A stretch of 57,358 nucleotides of DNA. It comes from Syntrophomonadaceae bacterium (GTDB taxonomy: Bacteria > Bacillota > Syntrophomonadia > Syntrophomonadales > Syntrophothermaceae). The position numbers were made by a program, and so were the translations under genes. A model generated the notes under the pieces. The model saw only the letters and a list, made by a program, of their open reading frames with translations. It was not told the origin of the DNA and ran no database searches. Each line of letters starts with the position of its first letter. Position 1 is the stretch's first letter. The DNA is taken from assembly GCA_012719535.1 (NCBI GenBank), contig JAAYAC010000107.1, forward strand, positions 1 through 57,358. Reading direction: 5' to 3'. Below, one piece after another: positions 1 to 7,689 of the stretch.

Positions 1-284
1 ATGAAGGAGAAGTATATTTTCGCATGAGTGATGAGATTAGACAGCTGGTAAATTTCCAGAAGCGTGACCTGTTAAAAGACGTTTTTCCCACAGATATGGA
101 TCTCATTCTATGCAGGAATGTAGTCATCTACTTTACCGAGGAAACCAAGGAGCGGTTATACGCCAAATTTGTACAGGCCCTGCGGAGAAAAGGGGTGCTG
201 TTCATCGGCAGCACCGAACAGATCTTCAAGGCGCGGGAGCTGGGGTTGCGAGCGGCGGCTACCTTCTTTTATCAAAAAGAATAA
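1..284 (+). CDS. cheR: CheR-type chemotaxis methyltransferase, C-terminal fragment (runs off left edge)
   Basis: This is the C-terminal part of a protein glutamate methyltransferase that would use SAM to methylate chemoreceptors. The frame is open from base 3 of the window, so the true start lies upstream; the ATG at 24 is internal. What is visible is the typical end of the CheR catalytic domain: a V-x-F-x-x-x-D-L-L segment, then DLILCRNVVIYF, the conserved D-x-I-x-C-R-N-V-x-I-Y-F block, and a final G-S-T-E segment near the stop. About 93 residues are present, against roughly 260-280 for the family. A chemotaxis enzyme fits the flagellar operon at the other end of the window. The family call is firm; whether it carries extra N-terminal domains cannot be seen. 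Confidence 0.85.
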   Translation, partial: EGEVYFRMSDEIRQLVNFQKRDLLKDVFPTDMDLILCRNVVIYFTEETKERLYAKFVQALRRKGVLFIGSTEQIFKARELGLRAAATFFYQKE

Positions 285-554
285 GAATGGGAAATGGAAG
301 TTAACACATGACCCGGTAATAGAAAATTTTTTCACTTTTATTAAGAATACAAAGAGGAAATAACAAAGCTTTATAGAAGATAAGATGTTGGATGACTTTT
401 TTGCTCGAAGCCTAAGCACAACCATAGGCTTGTGATAGTCTGCTGAGGCAAGAGAATATACAGATGTCTATGGGGGTGATGCCTTACACCATAAGATGTG
501 GTTTTAGGGGTATAAAGGGGAACGCAAAGCACTAAGACAAGAGGAGGAATGACT

Positions 555-1310
555 TTGAAGGTTCTGGTACTTGTAAAGCAAACGTTTGATACTGAAGCCA
601 AAATCGAACTCAAAGACGGCAAGATTAGCGATGCCGGGATTAACATGATTATCAACCCTTATGACGAAGTAGCGGTTGAAGAAGGTATCAGGCTGAAGGA
701 AAAGGGTATAGCTACCGAAGTGGTAGTAGTATCAGCTGGCGCGGACAAGGCCATTGAAGCGATCCGTACCGCCCTGGCCATGGGTGCGGACAGAGGTGTT
801 CTGGTTCAACAGGATGTCGCGGCTGATGAATTTGCAAGAGCCAAAGCCCTGGCGAAGGTTATCTCCGAACAAGCCCCCAGCCTGGTATTGGCTGGACACG
901 TAGCTGCAGACGACGGTTCCTCCCAGGTTCCTACACGTATCGCTGAAATCCTGGGCTGGCCCCATATCAACGTGGCAACGACACTCGAAATTGCAGATGG
1001 GAAAGCTACCTGTAACTGCGAAGCTGACGGCGGAAGCCAGGTTATTGAAGTCGCATTGCCGGCCGTTATCAGTACTCAGGTCAGCTTGAATGAGCCTCGT
1101 TATCCTTCTATGAAGGGCATCATGCAAGCCAAGAAGAAACCGGTTGACACCGTGGCTGCTGAGGCTGTCGAATCCAAGACCAAGATAGTTGAGTTCTCGT
1201 TACCTGCTGCTAAAGCGGCTGGGAAGAAGGTCACCGGTGAACCGGCTGACTTGGCCAAGGAGATCGCCAACTTCATCAAGAACGAAGCCAAGATCGAAAT
1301 CAAGAAGTAG
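555..1310 (+). CDS. etfB: Electron transfer flavoprotein beta subunit
   Basis: This is the beta subunit of a heterodimeric ETF, which accepts electrons from acyl-CoA dehydrogenases through FAD, with AMP or a second FAD bound in the beta subunit. The N-terminus KVLVLVKQTFDTEAKI is typical of the branch linked to beta-oxidation, and GADRGVLV and AGHVAADDGSSQVP match the nucleotide-binding part. The length (251 residues) is normal. I place the start at TTG 555, because GAGGAGG at 541-547 lies 7 bases upstream of it; the in-frame ATG at 549 would be only 1 base from the same site. etfA follows after 34 bases with its own strong ribosome-binding site, so the two are surely co-transcribed. Which acyl-CoA dehydrogenase feeds it cannot be told, as none is encoded here. 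Confidence 0.95.
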   Translation: MKVLVLVKQTFDTEAKIELKDGKISDAGINMIINPYDEVAVEEGIRLKEKGIATEVVVVSAGADKAIEAIRTALAMGADRGVLVQQDVAADEFARAKALAKVISEQAPSLVLAGHVAADDGSSQVPTRIAEILGWPHINVATTLEIADGKATCNCEADGGSQVIEVALPAVISTQVSLNEPRYPSMKGIMQAKKKPVDTVAAEAVESKTKIVEFSLPAAKAAGKKVTGEPADLAKEIANFIKNEAKIEIKK

Positions 1311-1344
1311 TTTACTAGCTTCAAACTTAAAGGAGGGTAACTGA

Positions 1345-2298
1345 ATGGCTGGAACATGGATTTTTGTCGAGCAAAGAAACGGAAACATCCGTAAGGTAAC
1401 ATTCGAAATGCTCTCGGAAGCCCAAAAATGGGGTGACGAAGTGAGCGCGGTCGTATTTGGCAAAGGTGTAGCAGGGCTGGCCCCCGAGCTGGCAAAATAT
1501 GGCGCAGCCAAGGTGTATGTGGCTGACGCGGATGTATTCGCTCAGTATAATACCGGGGCCTTTGTGGCCCAACTGGCTGCCATGATTGCTGAATACAAGC
1601 CGAATGCGGTGCTGTTTGCGCACACCTTCAACGGCAGAGATCTCGCTGCCCGAATTTCCCAAAAACTGGAACTGGGACTGGCAACCGACTGCATTGCCGC
1701 GGAGATCAGTGCTGGTAAGGGCGTATTCACCAGGTCCATCTACGCTGGAAAAGCCCTGGCCAAGGTAGAAGTGGCTGGCGACCCGGTTATGGCAACCATC
1801 CGCGCCGGGGTGTTTGAAGTGGTCGAAAAGGCCGGTGCCGGTGAGGTGGTTAACGTGGCCGTAGCGGCTACCGCCGCCGATGTTTATCAAAACGTCAAGG
1901 AATTCATCCCGACCGTGTCCGCACGGCCAGAGCTTACCGAAGCCGATGTCGTATGTTCCGGTGGCCGGGGCTGCAAGGGTCCGGAAGGTATTGCTCTGGT
2001 TGAGCAACTGGCTGACCTTATGGGAGGCGCGGTTGGTGGTTCCCGGGCAGCCATCGACTCCGGTTGGCTGGGCCACGAATACCAGGTAGGACAAACCGGT
2101 AAGGTGGTTAACCCGACTCTGTATGTAGCAGCCGGTATTTCAGGCGCCATCCAACACTTGGCCGGAATGTCTTCTTCCAAATACATCGTAGCCATCAATA
2201 CCGACGAAGAAGCCCCCATCTTCGGAGTATCGGACGTTGGGGCCGTTGGCGACCTGTTCAAAGTTATTCCCGCCCTGATCGATGAGCTGAAGAAGTAG
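1345..2298 (+). CDS. etfA: Electron transfer flavoprotein alpha subunit
   Basis: This is the alpha subunit of ETF, which carries the electron-transferring FAD. The C-terminal FAD domain is clear: GGRGCKGPEG, then the SGAIQH region near residue 270, NTDEEAPIFGVSDVGAVGD and a final LIDELKK. The 317 residues are a usual length. The start at ATG 1345 follows AAGGAGGG at good spacing. It lies between etfB and a membrane FeS oxidoreductase; this trio is known from fatty-acid and aromatic-acid degrading anaerobes, where the ETF passes low-potential electrons to a membrane protein that reduces menaquinone. A bifurcating role is possible in principle but is not suggested by the membrane partner next door. 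Confidence 0.95.
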   Translation: MAGTWIFVEQRNGNIRKVTFEMLSEAQKWGDEVSAVVFGKGVAGLAPELAKYGAAKVYVADADVFAQYNTGAFVAQLAAMIAEYKPNAVLFAHTFNGRDLAARISQKLELGLATDCIAAEISAGKGVFTRSIYAGKALAKVEVAGDPVMATIRAGVFEVVEKAGAGEVVNVAVAATAADVYQNVKEFIPTVSARPELTEADVVCSGGRGCKGPEGIALVEQLADLMGGAVGGSRAAIDSGWLGHEYQVGQTGKVVNPTLYVAAGISGAIQHLAGMSSSKYIVAINTDEEAPIFGVSDVGAVGDLFKVIPALIDELKK

Positions 2299-2335
2299 CC
2301 TATTCGCAGTAGGTTCGGCCTCACGTTAATGAACG

Positions 2336-2368
2336 CTGGATATGTGTGGCTTCGGCCCGCATATCCAG
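2336..2368 (+). promoter_or_regulatory. Long hairpin with UUCG loop between etfA and the FeS oxidoreductase gene
   Basis: CTGGATATG (2336-2344) pairs perfectly with CATATCCAG (2360-2368). Inside, GGC-TTCG-GCC forms a short stem with a stable UUCG tetraloop, separated by a small internal loop. No run of T follows, so this is not a normal intrinsic terminator. It may stabilise the 3' end of the etfBA message or set relative expression of the next gene; that role is inference. Confidence 0.5.
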
Positions 2369-2404
2369 TATTCATATTGAAAATAATGAGGAGGGAATGT
2401 TTTC

Positions 2405-4531
2405 ATGATTTTCGGTTTTGAACCATTAGAGGTATACGACATTCCCATGCGGGTTGTCGGGGCCAACGTTCCCTACGAATGGCTTATTTACATCCTGATG
2501 TTCATACCCTTAGGTATTTTTGCGTTCGGTTTGTATAAGAGGATCCGGGTATGGTTGCTGGCCAACGGCCGGATTAACCGGATTGACAAGTTGGGTAGCA
2601 GGATCGTCTCGTTGTTGGTATATAGCCTGGGCCAGGCCAAGGTTATCAAGAAGCCCCTGGCCGGTTGGATGCACTTCTTCCTTTTCTGGGGTTTCTTTGT
2701 ATTATTCATCGCGGCTCAGATTGACGCCATGCACTTCTGGTTGCACTGGCCCAAGCTGGAGGGCGGCCTCTATATCGGATTTTCCTGGGTAGTCGACGTC
2801 CTCGGTTTTCTCGCCATGATTGGCATTCTGGTTCTAGCTTTTATCCGCTATGTCCAGAAGCCCGACCGCCTGAGTGATACCAAGTCCTCGGACGGGTGGA
2901 TTATTGCCCTCATCTTCGTCATCCTCTTCAGTGGATTCCTGATTGAAGGATTACGAATCGCGGCCCAGATCAAGCTGGCCACCAGGTTGGATGAGATAGT
3001 ATATGAAGCGAAGGCTTCACCATTTGGCTGGCTGTTTGCCTACCTGTTTGCGGGCATGTCACTCGATGGTGCGCTGATGTGGCATCGCATCCTGTGGTGG
3101 TTCCACATGGCACTGGCTTTCGGATTTATAGCCCTGGTACCGTTTACCAAGCTGTGGCACATCATAACCAGTATGTTCAATTATTTTGTCCGCGACCTGG
3201 AAGCGAGTGCTTGCCGGATGGTTTATAACATTGAAGAGGCGGAATCCTTCGGGGTTGAACGCATCGAGGACTTCACCTGGAAGGATATTATCGACCTGGA
3301 TGCCTGCATCCGTTGCGGACGTTGCCAGGAAAACTGCCCTGCATACTTGACCGGTAAACACCTGAATCCTAAACTTACCTTGATCCAAGCCATGAAGGCT
3401 CACTGGGACGCCAAAGCGCCTTACCTGCTGGCGGCCAAAGATGCCGGACACGCGGAAGGTCATGCGGAAATGGCCATGACCGCTGAGGCGGAAGAAGCTA
3501 AGCCGGTTATGGAACAACACCTCATCTATGATGTTGTTACCAGTGACGTGGTTTGGGATTGCACTAACTGTCGTGCTTGCATGGAACACTGCCCGATGTT
3601 CATCGAGCATATACCGAAGATAATTGAGATGCGCCGTAACCTGGTGATGTGGCAGGGCGACATGCCTGGCGAAGCCCAGATGGCATTTACTAACATGGAA
3701 AGAAACTACAACCCGTGGGGTGTCGGTTTCTCCAACCGTGCCGGATGGCTTCAAGAAAGAGGCGTTCGCGACATGGTAAACCTGCTGCCGGAAGATGGCG
3801 GTGACTTTGAATACCTGCTTTATGCCGGGTGTGCGGTAGCGTTTGATGACCGGTACAAGAGGGTTGGCGAGGCTCTGATCAAGGTAGCCAACAAAGCCGG
3901 CATCAAGTTCGGATACTTGGGAACCGAAGAGTACTGCTGTGGTGACTCGGCAAGGAGACTGGGCAACGAATACCTGTTCCAAACCCTGGCTAATTCCAAC
4001 ATTGAATCTTTCAATAATTATGGAGTCAAGAAGATCGTTGCCGTATGCCCGCACTGTTACAACTGTGTGAAGAACGAATACCCGCAACTGGGTGGACAGT
4101 ATGAAGTGTACCACTACACTGAATTTCTGGCCAAGCTGCTGGCGGAAGGCAAGATCAAGATGTCCAGGTCTCTGGGGGCGAAATTGACTTACCACGATTC
4201 CTGCTTCCTGGGACGGCATAACAATGTCTATGACGAGCCCAGGACGGTAATCAAGGCCACCGGTTGCAACCTGATTGAGGTTGAGCGCGGTCGCGAATTT
4301 GGATTCTGCTGCGGAGCCGGTGGAGGACGGATGTGGCTGGAAGAGCACGCGGTGGAGGGTTACAAGCGTATCAATGATACCAGAACCGATCAATTGCTTG
4401 AGCCTAATCCCGAAATGGTCATTACCAACTGCCCGTTCTGCCTCACCATGATTAACGATGGGGTCAAGGGTGTAGAGTCTGAAGCCCAGGTGTTGGATGT
4501 TGCTGAACTGGTTTGGCGGGCCATGCAGTAA
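2405..4531 (+). CDS. Membrane FeS/CCG-domain oxidoreductase, probable ETF:menaquinone oxidoreductase
   Basis: A 708-residue membrane protein likely to take electrons from the ETF encoded just upstream and pass them to menaquinone. The N-terminal 280 residues hold about five membrane helices with histidines (NarI-like, suited to b haems). Two ferredoxin-type 4Fe-4S motifs follow: CIRCGRCQENCP near residue 300 and CTNCRACMEHCP near residue 386. The C-terminal half has two heterodisulfide-reductase-type cysteine domains ending in CCG motifs (EEYCCGDSARR near 510, FGFCCGAGGGR near 635). This layout matches the family known as EMO or FeS oxidoreductase (DUF224) in Syntrophomonas, Geobacter and sulfate reducers. 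The start at ATG 2405 follows GAGGAGGG. The electron acceptor is inferred from family and context, not visible directly. Confidence 0.85.
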   Translation: MIFGFEPLEVYDIPMRVVGANVPYEWLIYILMFIPLGIFAFGLYKRIRVWLLANGRINRIDKLGSRIVSLLVYSLGQAKVIKKPLAGWMHFFLFWGFFVLFIAAQIDAMHFWLHWPKLEGGLYIGFSWVVDVLGFLAMIGILVLAFIRYVQKPDRLSDTKSSDGWIIALIFVILFSGFLIEGLRIAAQIKLATRLDEIVYEAKASPFGWLFAYLFAGMSLDGALMWHRILWWFHMALAFGFIALVPFTKLWHIITSMFNYFVRDLEASACRMVYNIEEAESFGVERIEDFTWKDIIDLDACIRCGRCQENCPAYLTGKHLNPKLTLIQAMKAHWDAKAPYLLAAKDAGHAEGHAEMAMTAEAEEAKPVMEQHLIYDVVTSDVVWDCTNCRACMEHCPMFIEHIPKIIEMRRNLVMWQGDMPGEAQMAFTNMERNYNPWGVGFSNRAGWLQERGVRDMVNLLPEDGGDFEYLLYAGCAVAFDDRYKRVGEALIKVANKAGIKFGYLGTEEYCCGDSARRLGNEYLFQTLANSNIESFNNYGVKKIVAVCPHCYNCVKNEYPQLGGQYEVYHYTEFLAKLLAEGKIKMSRSLGAKLTYHDSCFLGRHNNVYDEPRTVIKATGCNLIEVERGREFGFCCGAGGGRMWLEEHAVEGYKRINDTRTDQLLEPNPEMVITNCPFCLTMINDGVKGVESEAQVLDVAELVWRAMQ

Positions 4532-4559
4532 ATGGAGTGTCAGGATAGAAGAGTTGGGC

Positions 4560-4589
4560 GAGGGCCGCTGTAAGCGGCCCTCTTGTTTT
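4560..4589 (+). terminator. Intrinsic terminator of the etf operon
   Basis: GAGGGCCGCT (4560-4569) pairs with AGCGGCCCTC (4573-4582) over 10 bases around a 3-base loop, followed by TTGTTTT. It lies about 30 bases after the stop of the FeS oxidoreductase gene and closes the etfB-etfA-oxidoreductase unit. Confidence 0.85.
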
Positions 4590-4661
4590 GGGTACTGTGA
4601 ATAAACCATAAATTCATGGACAAAAAAGAAGGAATTCACAAATTTGCGTAGAAGAGTGTTA

Positions 4662-4691
4662 TTGACATAAGTAATAATTAATCCCTTTATT
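4662..4691 (+). promoter_or_regulatory. Predicted sigma-A promoter for the 3-hydroxyacyl-CoA dehydrogenase gene
   Basis: A perfect -35 box TTGACA (4662-4667) is followed after 18 bases by TTTATT (4686-4691), a moderate -10 box. It lies downstream of the etf terminator and upstream of the next gene, so it likely drives hbd as a separate unit. The transcript would carry a leader of about 250 bases. Confidence 0.5.
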
Positions 4692-4946
4692 TGGAGGGAG
4701 TACATATACCCCCAGGAGAAGAACTTATTGCTTAAGCGAGCTTTTGTTTGGAATCAGGATGTCAGGTAGTTGCCCGGGGTTTTACCGGGGTAGAGTAGAT
4801 AAGCGCTCTTCGATGATCTTAGACAGGGGGGTGAGTGGCGGAACACGGGTATCGGCTCTACAAATGCTCCCTGCCGGCAGCGGAGCGGGGAGGTAGCTGA
4901 TGGGTTACCAACAAGACAGAAAAAATGCTTAGGAGGTAATTTGGGA
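4692..4946 (+). other. Long untranslated leader ahead of hbd, no known RNA family recognised
   Basis: About 250 bases between the predicted promoter and the dehydrogenase start hold no reading frame I can support. Several G/C-rich inverted segments are visible, for example CCCGG and CCGGG around a 7-base loop near 4770-4790, and a region rich in GCTCC and GGAGC-like complements at 4860-4895. I could not match it to a T-box, cobalamin, c-di-GMP or other riboswitch class. Together with 4590-4661, this accounts for the whole gene-free stretch after the etf operon. Confidence 0.35.
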
Positions 4947-5786
4947 ATGAAGATTATGGTACTTGGCGCGGGCACCATGGGTGCAGGCATTGTTCAGGTA
5001 GCTGCTCAAGCTGGTTTTGAAGTGGTTGTACGCGATATCAAGCAGGAATTTGTGGACAAGGGTATTAAGGGTATTGAAAAGGGCCTTGCCAAGATGGTGG
5101 ACAAGGGCAAGATGTCCGATGACGACAAGAACGCTATTATGGGACGCATCAGCGGGACGGTCGACATGGCAGCAGCTAAAGACTGTGACGTAGTAATAGA
5201 AGCTGCAGTAGAAGTAATGGACATAAAGAAGGCCATTTTTAAGGAGCTGGATGAGCTGTGCAAGCCGGAATGCATACTGGCTTCCAATACATCTGCGCTC
5301 AGCATCACCGAGATCGGCGCTGCTACAGGCAGGGCGGATAAGGTTATCGGTATGCACTTCTTTAACCCAGTTCCGGCAATGAAGCTAGTCGAGATTATCA
5401 AAGGAGCTTCGACAAGCCAGGAGACCTTTGATGCTATTAAGGACCTGACCGTTAAGCTGGGTAAGACCCCGGTTGAGATCAATGAAGCCCCAGGCTTTGT
5501 TGTTAACCGCCTGTTGATCCCCATGTTGAACGAAGGAATGTACGCAGTCATGGAAGGGGTTGCCAACCCTGCTGACGTCGACACATCCATGAAACTCGGC
5601 GCAGGCCACCCGATGGGACCACTGGCCCTGGCGGACATGATCGGCCTGGACATTTGCCTGGCAATTATGCAGACTCTGCACAGGGAATTTGGCGACGACA
5701 AATACCGTCCCTGCCCGTTATTGGTCAAGATGGTTCGTGCCGGCAAACTTGGCCGCAAGACTGGCGAGGGATTCTTTAAATATTAA
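4947..5786 (+). CDS. hbd: 3-hydroxybutyryl-CoA (3-hydroxyacyl-CoA) dehydrogenase
   Basis: This enzyme interconverts 3-hydroxyacyl-CoA and 3-oxoacyl-CoA with NAD(P), a step of beta-oxidation or of butyrate metabolism. The N-terminal Rossmann motif [15 protein letters not shown] begins at about residue 7, the catalytic His lies in [14 protein letters not shown] near residue 137, and the C-terminal helical 3HCDH domain ends with [11 protein letters not shown]. The 279 residues match the short clostridial Hbd type. ATG 4947 gives the family start MKIMVLGAG with 10 bases to AGGAGG at 4931-4936; TTG 4941 is the alternative, with only 4 bases. Its position after the ETF cluster suggests one pathway, although a terminator and a separate promoter divide the two units. 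Confidence 0.93.
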   Translation: MKIMVLGAGTMGAGIVQVAAQAGFEVVVRDIKQEFVDKGIKGIEKGLAKMVDKGKMSDDDKNAIMGRISGTVDMAAAKDCDVVIEAAVEVMDIKKAIFKELDELCKPECILASNTSALSITEIGAATGRADKVIGMHFFNPVPAMKLVEIIKGASTSQETFDAIKDLTVKLGKTPVEINEAPGFVVNRLLIPMLNEGMYAVMEGVANPADVDTSMKLGAGHPMGPLALADMIGLDICLAIMQTLHREFGDDKYRPCPLLVKMVRAGKLGRKTGEGFFKY

Positions 5787-5847
5787 ACTGGACGCGTAAA
5801 GACCGCTCAAGCAGGTCGTATCGCACTTTAACTTGAACCAGCACCGC

Positions 5848-5880
5848 AAGCATGCAGTTCTTGAACTGCATGCTTTTTTG
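5848..5880 (+). terminator. Intrinsic terminator after hbd
   Basis: AAGCATGCAGTT (5848-5859) and AACTGCATGCTT (5864-5875) form a perfect 12-base stem with a 4-base loop, running into a T tract (5874-5879). It ends the hbd transcript and isolates coaD. Confidence 0.9.
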
Positions 5881-5996
5881 CCTTTTAAATGTGATTTTGA
5901 GCAGGAATTCCCGGGTTGGGTCAAGAATGAAACAATTATTATTTGCATAAGCTAAGTCTGTAACAGTTAGCGTTCCATGATCGGGAGAGGATAAAC

Positions 5997-6503
5997 TTGA
6001 GACTTGCGGTATACCCGGGTAGCTTTGATCCAATAACCAAGGGGCATATTGATATCCTGGAACGAAGTAGCCGTCTATTTGACCGAATCGTGGTAGCGGT
6101 TATTCACAATGTCAATAAGAAGGAGCTTTTTACCCTGGAAGAAAGGAAAGAAATGATACGGGAGGCCACACAACACCTTCCCAACGTGGAGGTAGATTGC
6201 TTTAGCGGTCTTTTGGTTGACTACATTGTGCAGAAGGGTGCCTGCGCAATCGTCAGGGGACTGAGAACAGTATCGGATTTTGAATATGAACTGCATATGG
6301 CTATGATGAACCACCATATGCTACCTGAGGTGGATACAATCTTTATTATGTCAACTAGCAAGTATTTCTACATAAGTTCCTCCATGGTGAAGGAAGCCGC
6401 CCTGCTGGGCGGCCCGGTTGGAGACTTGGTTCCTCCAAATGTGGAGGCGAGGTTGCGTGAGAAGTGGAGACAAAGAAAGGAAGGAAAAGGGGTGTCTGAT
6501 TAG
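5997..6503 (+). CDS. coaD: Phosphopantetheine adenylyltransferase
   Basis: Cytosolic enzyme of coenzyme A synthesis that transfers AMP from ATP to 4'-phosphopantetheine. The nucleotidyltransferase signature is at the N-terminus (YPGSFDPITKGHIDIL, with the T/H-x-G-H motif), and the second ATP-binding motif ISSSMVKE lies near residue 128. The 168 residues fit the family (about 160). The start is TTG 5997 after GGGAGAGG; MRLAVYPGSFDP is the standard N-terminus, so no upstream start is needed. It stands alone between the hbd terminator and a convergent gene. Confidence 0.95.
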   Translation: MRLAVYPGSFDPITKGHIDILERSSRLFDRIVVAVIHNVNKKELFTLEERKEMIREATQHLPNVEVDCFSGLLVDYIVQKGACAIVRGLRTVSDFEYELHMAMMNHHMLPEVDTIFIMSTSKYFYISSSMVKEAALLGGPVGDLVPPNVEARLREKWRQRKEGKGVSD

Positions 6504-6519
6504 CCGGCAACCCTTTTCC

Positions 6520-7380
6520 TCAATCTGGGAGGATATACACTTTAACCGTTCTTATTCCCCAGTTCAGAGCTTCCTGGTGGGTACTGAAACAAACATCAAT
6601 ACGGTTGCCTTTGATGGCATTACCAGTATCAGCAGCTATAGCCTCACCATACCCTTCCACATAAATTCTGGTTCCCAGTTTAATAACATCCGGATCGACT
6701 GCAACAATTCCCTTCTGCAATGGCAGGCCAATCGCCGAGGGTTGTCCACTATACGGGTAATTGCACTTGTTACACGGGCAGTAGGCGGTGGCTTTCATAT
6801 CAAGTACCCTGACATACCTGGTGGGGAGATCCCCATTGCCCCGTGAGGGAACCGTGCTCTGGCTGTATCTTGCCAAAGCCTTTCGCATCTCCGGACCGAC
6901 GATACCGTCGGCCTGGCAGCCGTTTTTCCTTTGAAAGGCGAGAACCGCCTGGTAAGTCCGGGGGCCGAATTTCCCATCCACCGTTCCGCAGTCATAGCCT
7001 CGTTCGTTCAATGTTTGCTGCAGCCGAGCTACATCTGGCCCGGACAAGCCGGCAAATAACTTGCGAGGTTGGTAGGTTGCGAGGGCTTGTCTGGTTTGTG
7101 GGCCAACGATACCATCCACCGTACAATGGTTTTCCTTTTGCAGGGCTAGCACGGCCTGGCTGGTCCGCGGGCCAAATTTACCATCAGCAGGACCACAGTA
7201 GTATCCATTCAAGTTCAGGCTGTTCTGAAGCTGGGCGACGCTGGTGCCGCTGCACCCCGCAAACAGGGTTTCAGTTCCTTCTACAGCCAGAGCCTGTCCA
7301 ACGCCAATAAAGAGAACCCATAAGAATAAGCACGCAATAAAAATCGGGACTATGTTTCGATTAAGTTTATCCCCCAACAC
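6520..7380 (-). CDS. Exported cell-wall protein with two peptidoglycan-binding domains and a 3D domain
   Basis: Probable peptidoglycan-active enzyme of the outer envelope or spore cortex. After a signal peptide (hydrophobic stretch ending GVGQALA) come two PG_binding_1 repeats, each with a LQxxLxxxGYxCGxxDGKFGPRT core, and then a C-terminal 3D domain like that of YabE, YocH and MltA. Its three conserved aspartates appear in AVDPDVI, AADTGNA and GNRIDVCF. The start is GTG 7380: AAAGGAGG lies 7 bases upstream of it, inside what would be codons 2-4 of a longer frame starting at ATG 7398, so that longer start would swallow its own ribosome-binding site. It converges on coaD with 16 bases between the stops. 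Lytic activity is inferred from the 3D family. Confidence 0.85.
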   Translation of the reverse strand: MLGDKLNRNIVPIFIACLFLWVLFIGVGQALAVEGTETLFAGCSGTSVAQLQNSLNLNGYYCGPADGKFGPRTSQAVLALQKENHCTVDGIVGPQTRQALATYQPRKLFAGLSGPDVARLQQTLNERGYDCGTVDGKFGPRTYQAVLAFQRKNGCQADGIVGPEMRKALARYSQSTVPSRGNGDLPTRYVRVLDMKATAYCPCNKCNYPYSGQPSAIGLPLQKGIVAVDPDVIKLGTRIYVEGYGEAIAADTGNAIKGNRIDVCFSTHQEALNWGIRTVKVYILPD

Positions 7381-7689
7381 TCGTTTTCCTCCTTTCATGT
7401 ACGGAAATCTGCCTACATGCCCTCTAACCTACCCCTACGCTGATAATTCTAACCTAATTGCTTTTCACATCACAAATAATCAGGTGTTTGAAAAACCAGG
7501 GACTGCTCCGGTGTTGGTAGATTCCCGGACAGGTTTGGCGAACATTGGCTGGATCATCGGTTTTCGTAGCAAATGGAATTTTCCGGTTTCCAGAGCCGCC
7601 TGATAAGCTCCGACCTGCCGCAACCATGACCAGATGTGAGGTTGTGCCGTCTTTTTGGAGCTGACCCCGCCAGGCTGCCGCCTCGATAA
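7381..7689 (-). other. Gene-free stretch between the carbonic anhydrase-like gene and the 3D protein; open frame after a TAG stop
   Basis: No separate gene with a start and ribosome-binding site is visible here. On the minus strand the reading frame of the upstream gamma-carbonic anhydrase gene stays open for 69 codons past its TAG (7692-7690) up to a TGA at 7482-7480. Its translation has a protein-like look (for example GAYQAALETGKFHLLRKP) but matches no family I know. The remainder holds the leader of the 3D protein. No clear terminator follows the TAG. Confidence 0.4.

Noticed and set aside
3059-4705. A 548-codon open frame on the minus strand opposite the FeS oxidoreductase gene
   Set aside because: It is fully antisense to a gene with clear FeS motifs and has no family features of its own; long shadows are common in this base composition.
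4692-4946. A stretch near 4840-4870 (GGTGAGTGGCGGAACACGGG) that looks a little like 16S rRNA or a T-box
   Set aside because: The likeness covers only about 20 bases; neither the 16S context nor the T-box UGGNACC core and terminator are present.
7381-7689. A c-di-AMP (ydaO) riboswitch before the 3D-domain wall protein, as often seen in Firmicutes
   Set aside because: The conserved ydaO cores (GGGGGACC, GGGGUGAAUCC, GCUAACCUCGU types) are not found on the minus strand of this spacer.
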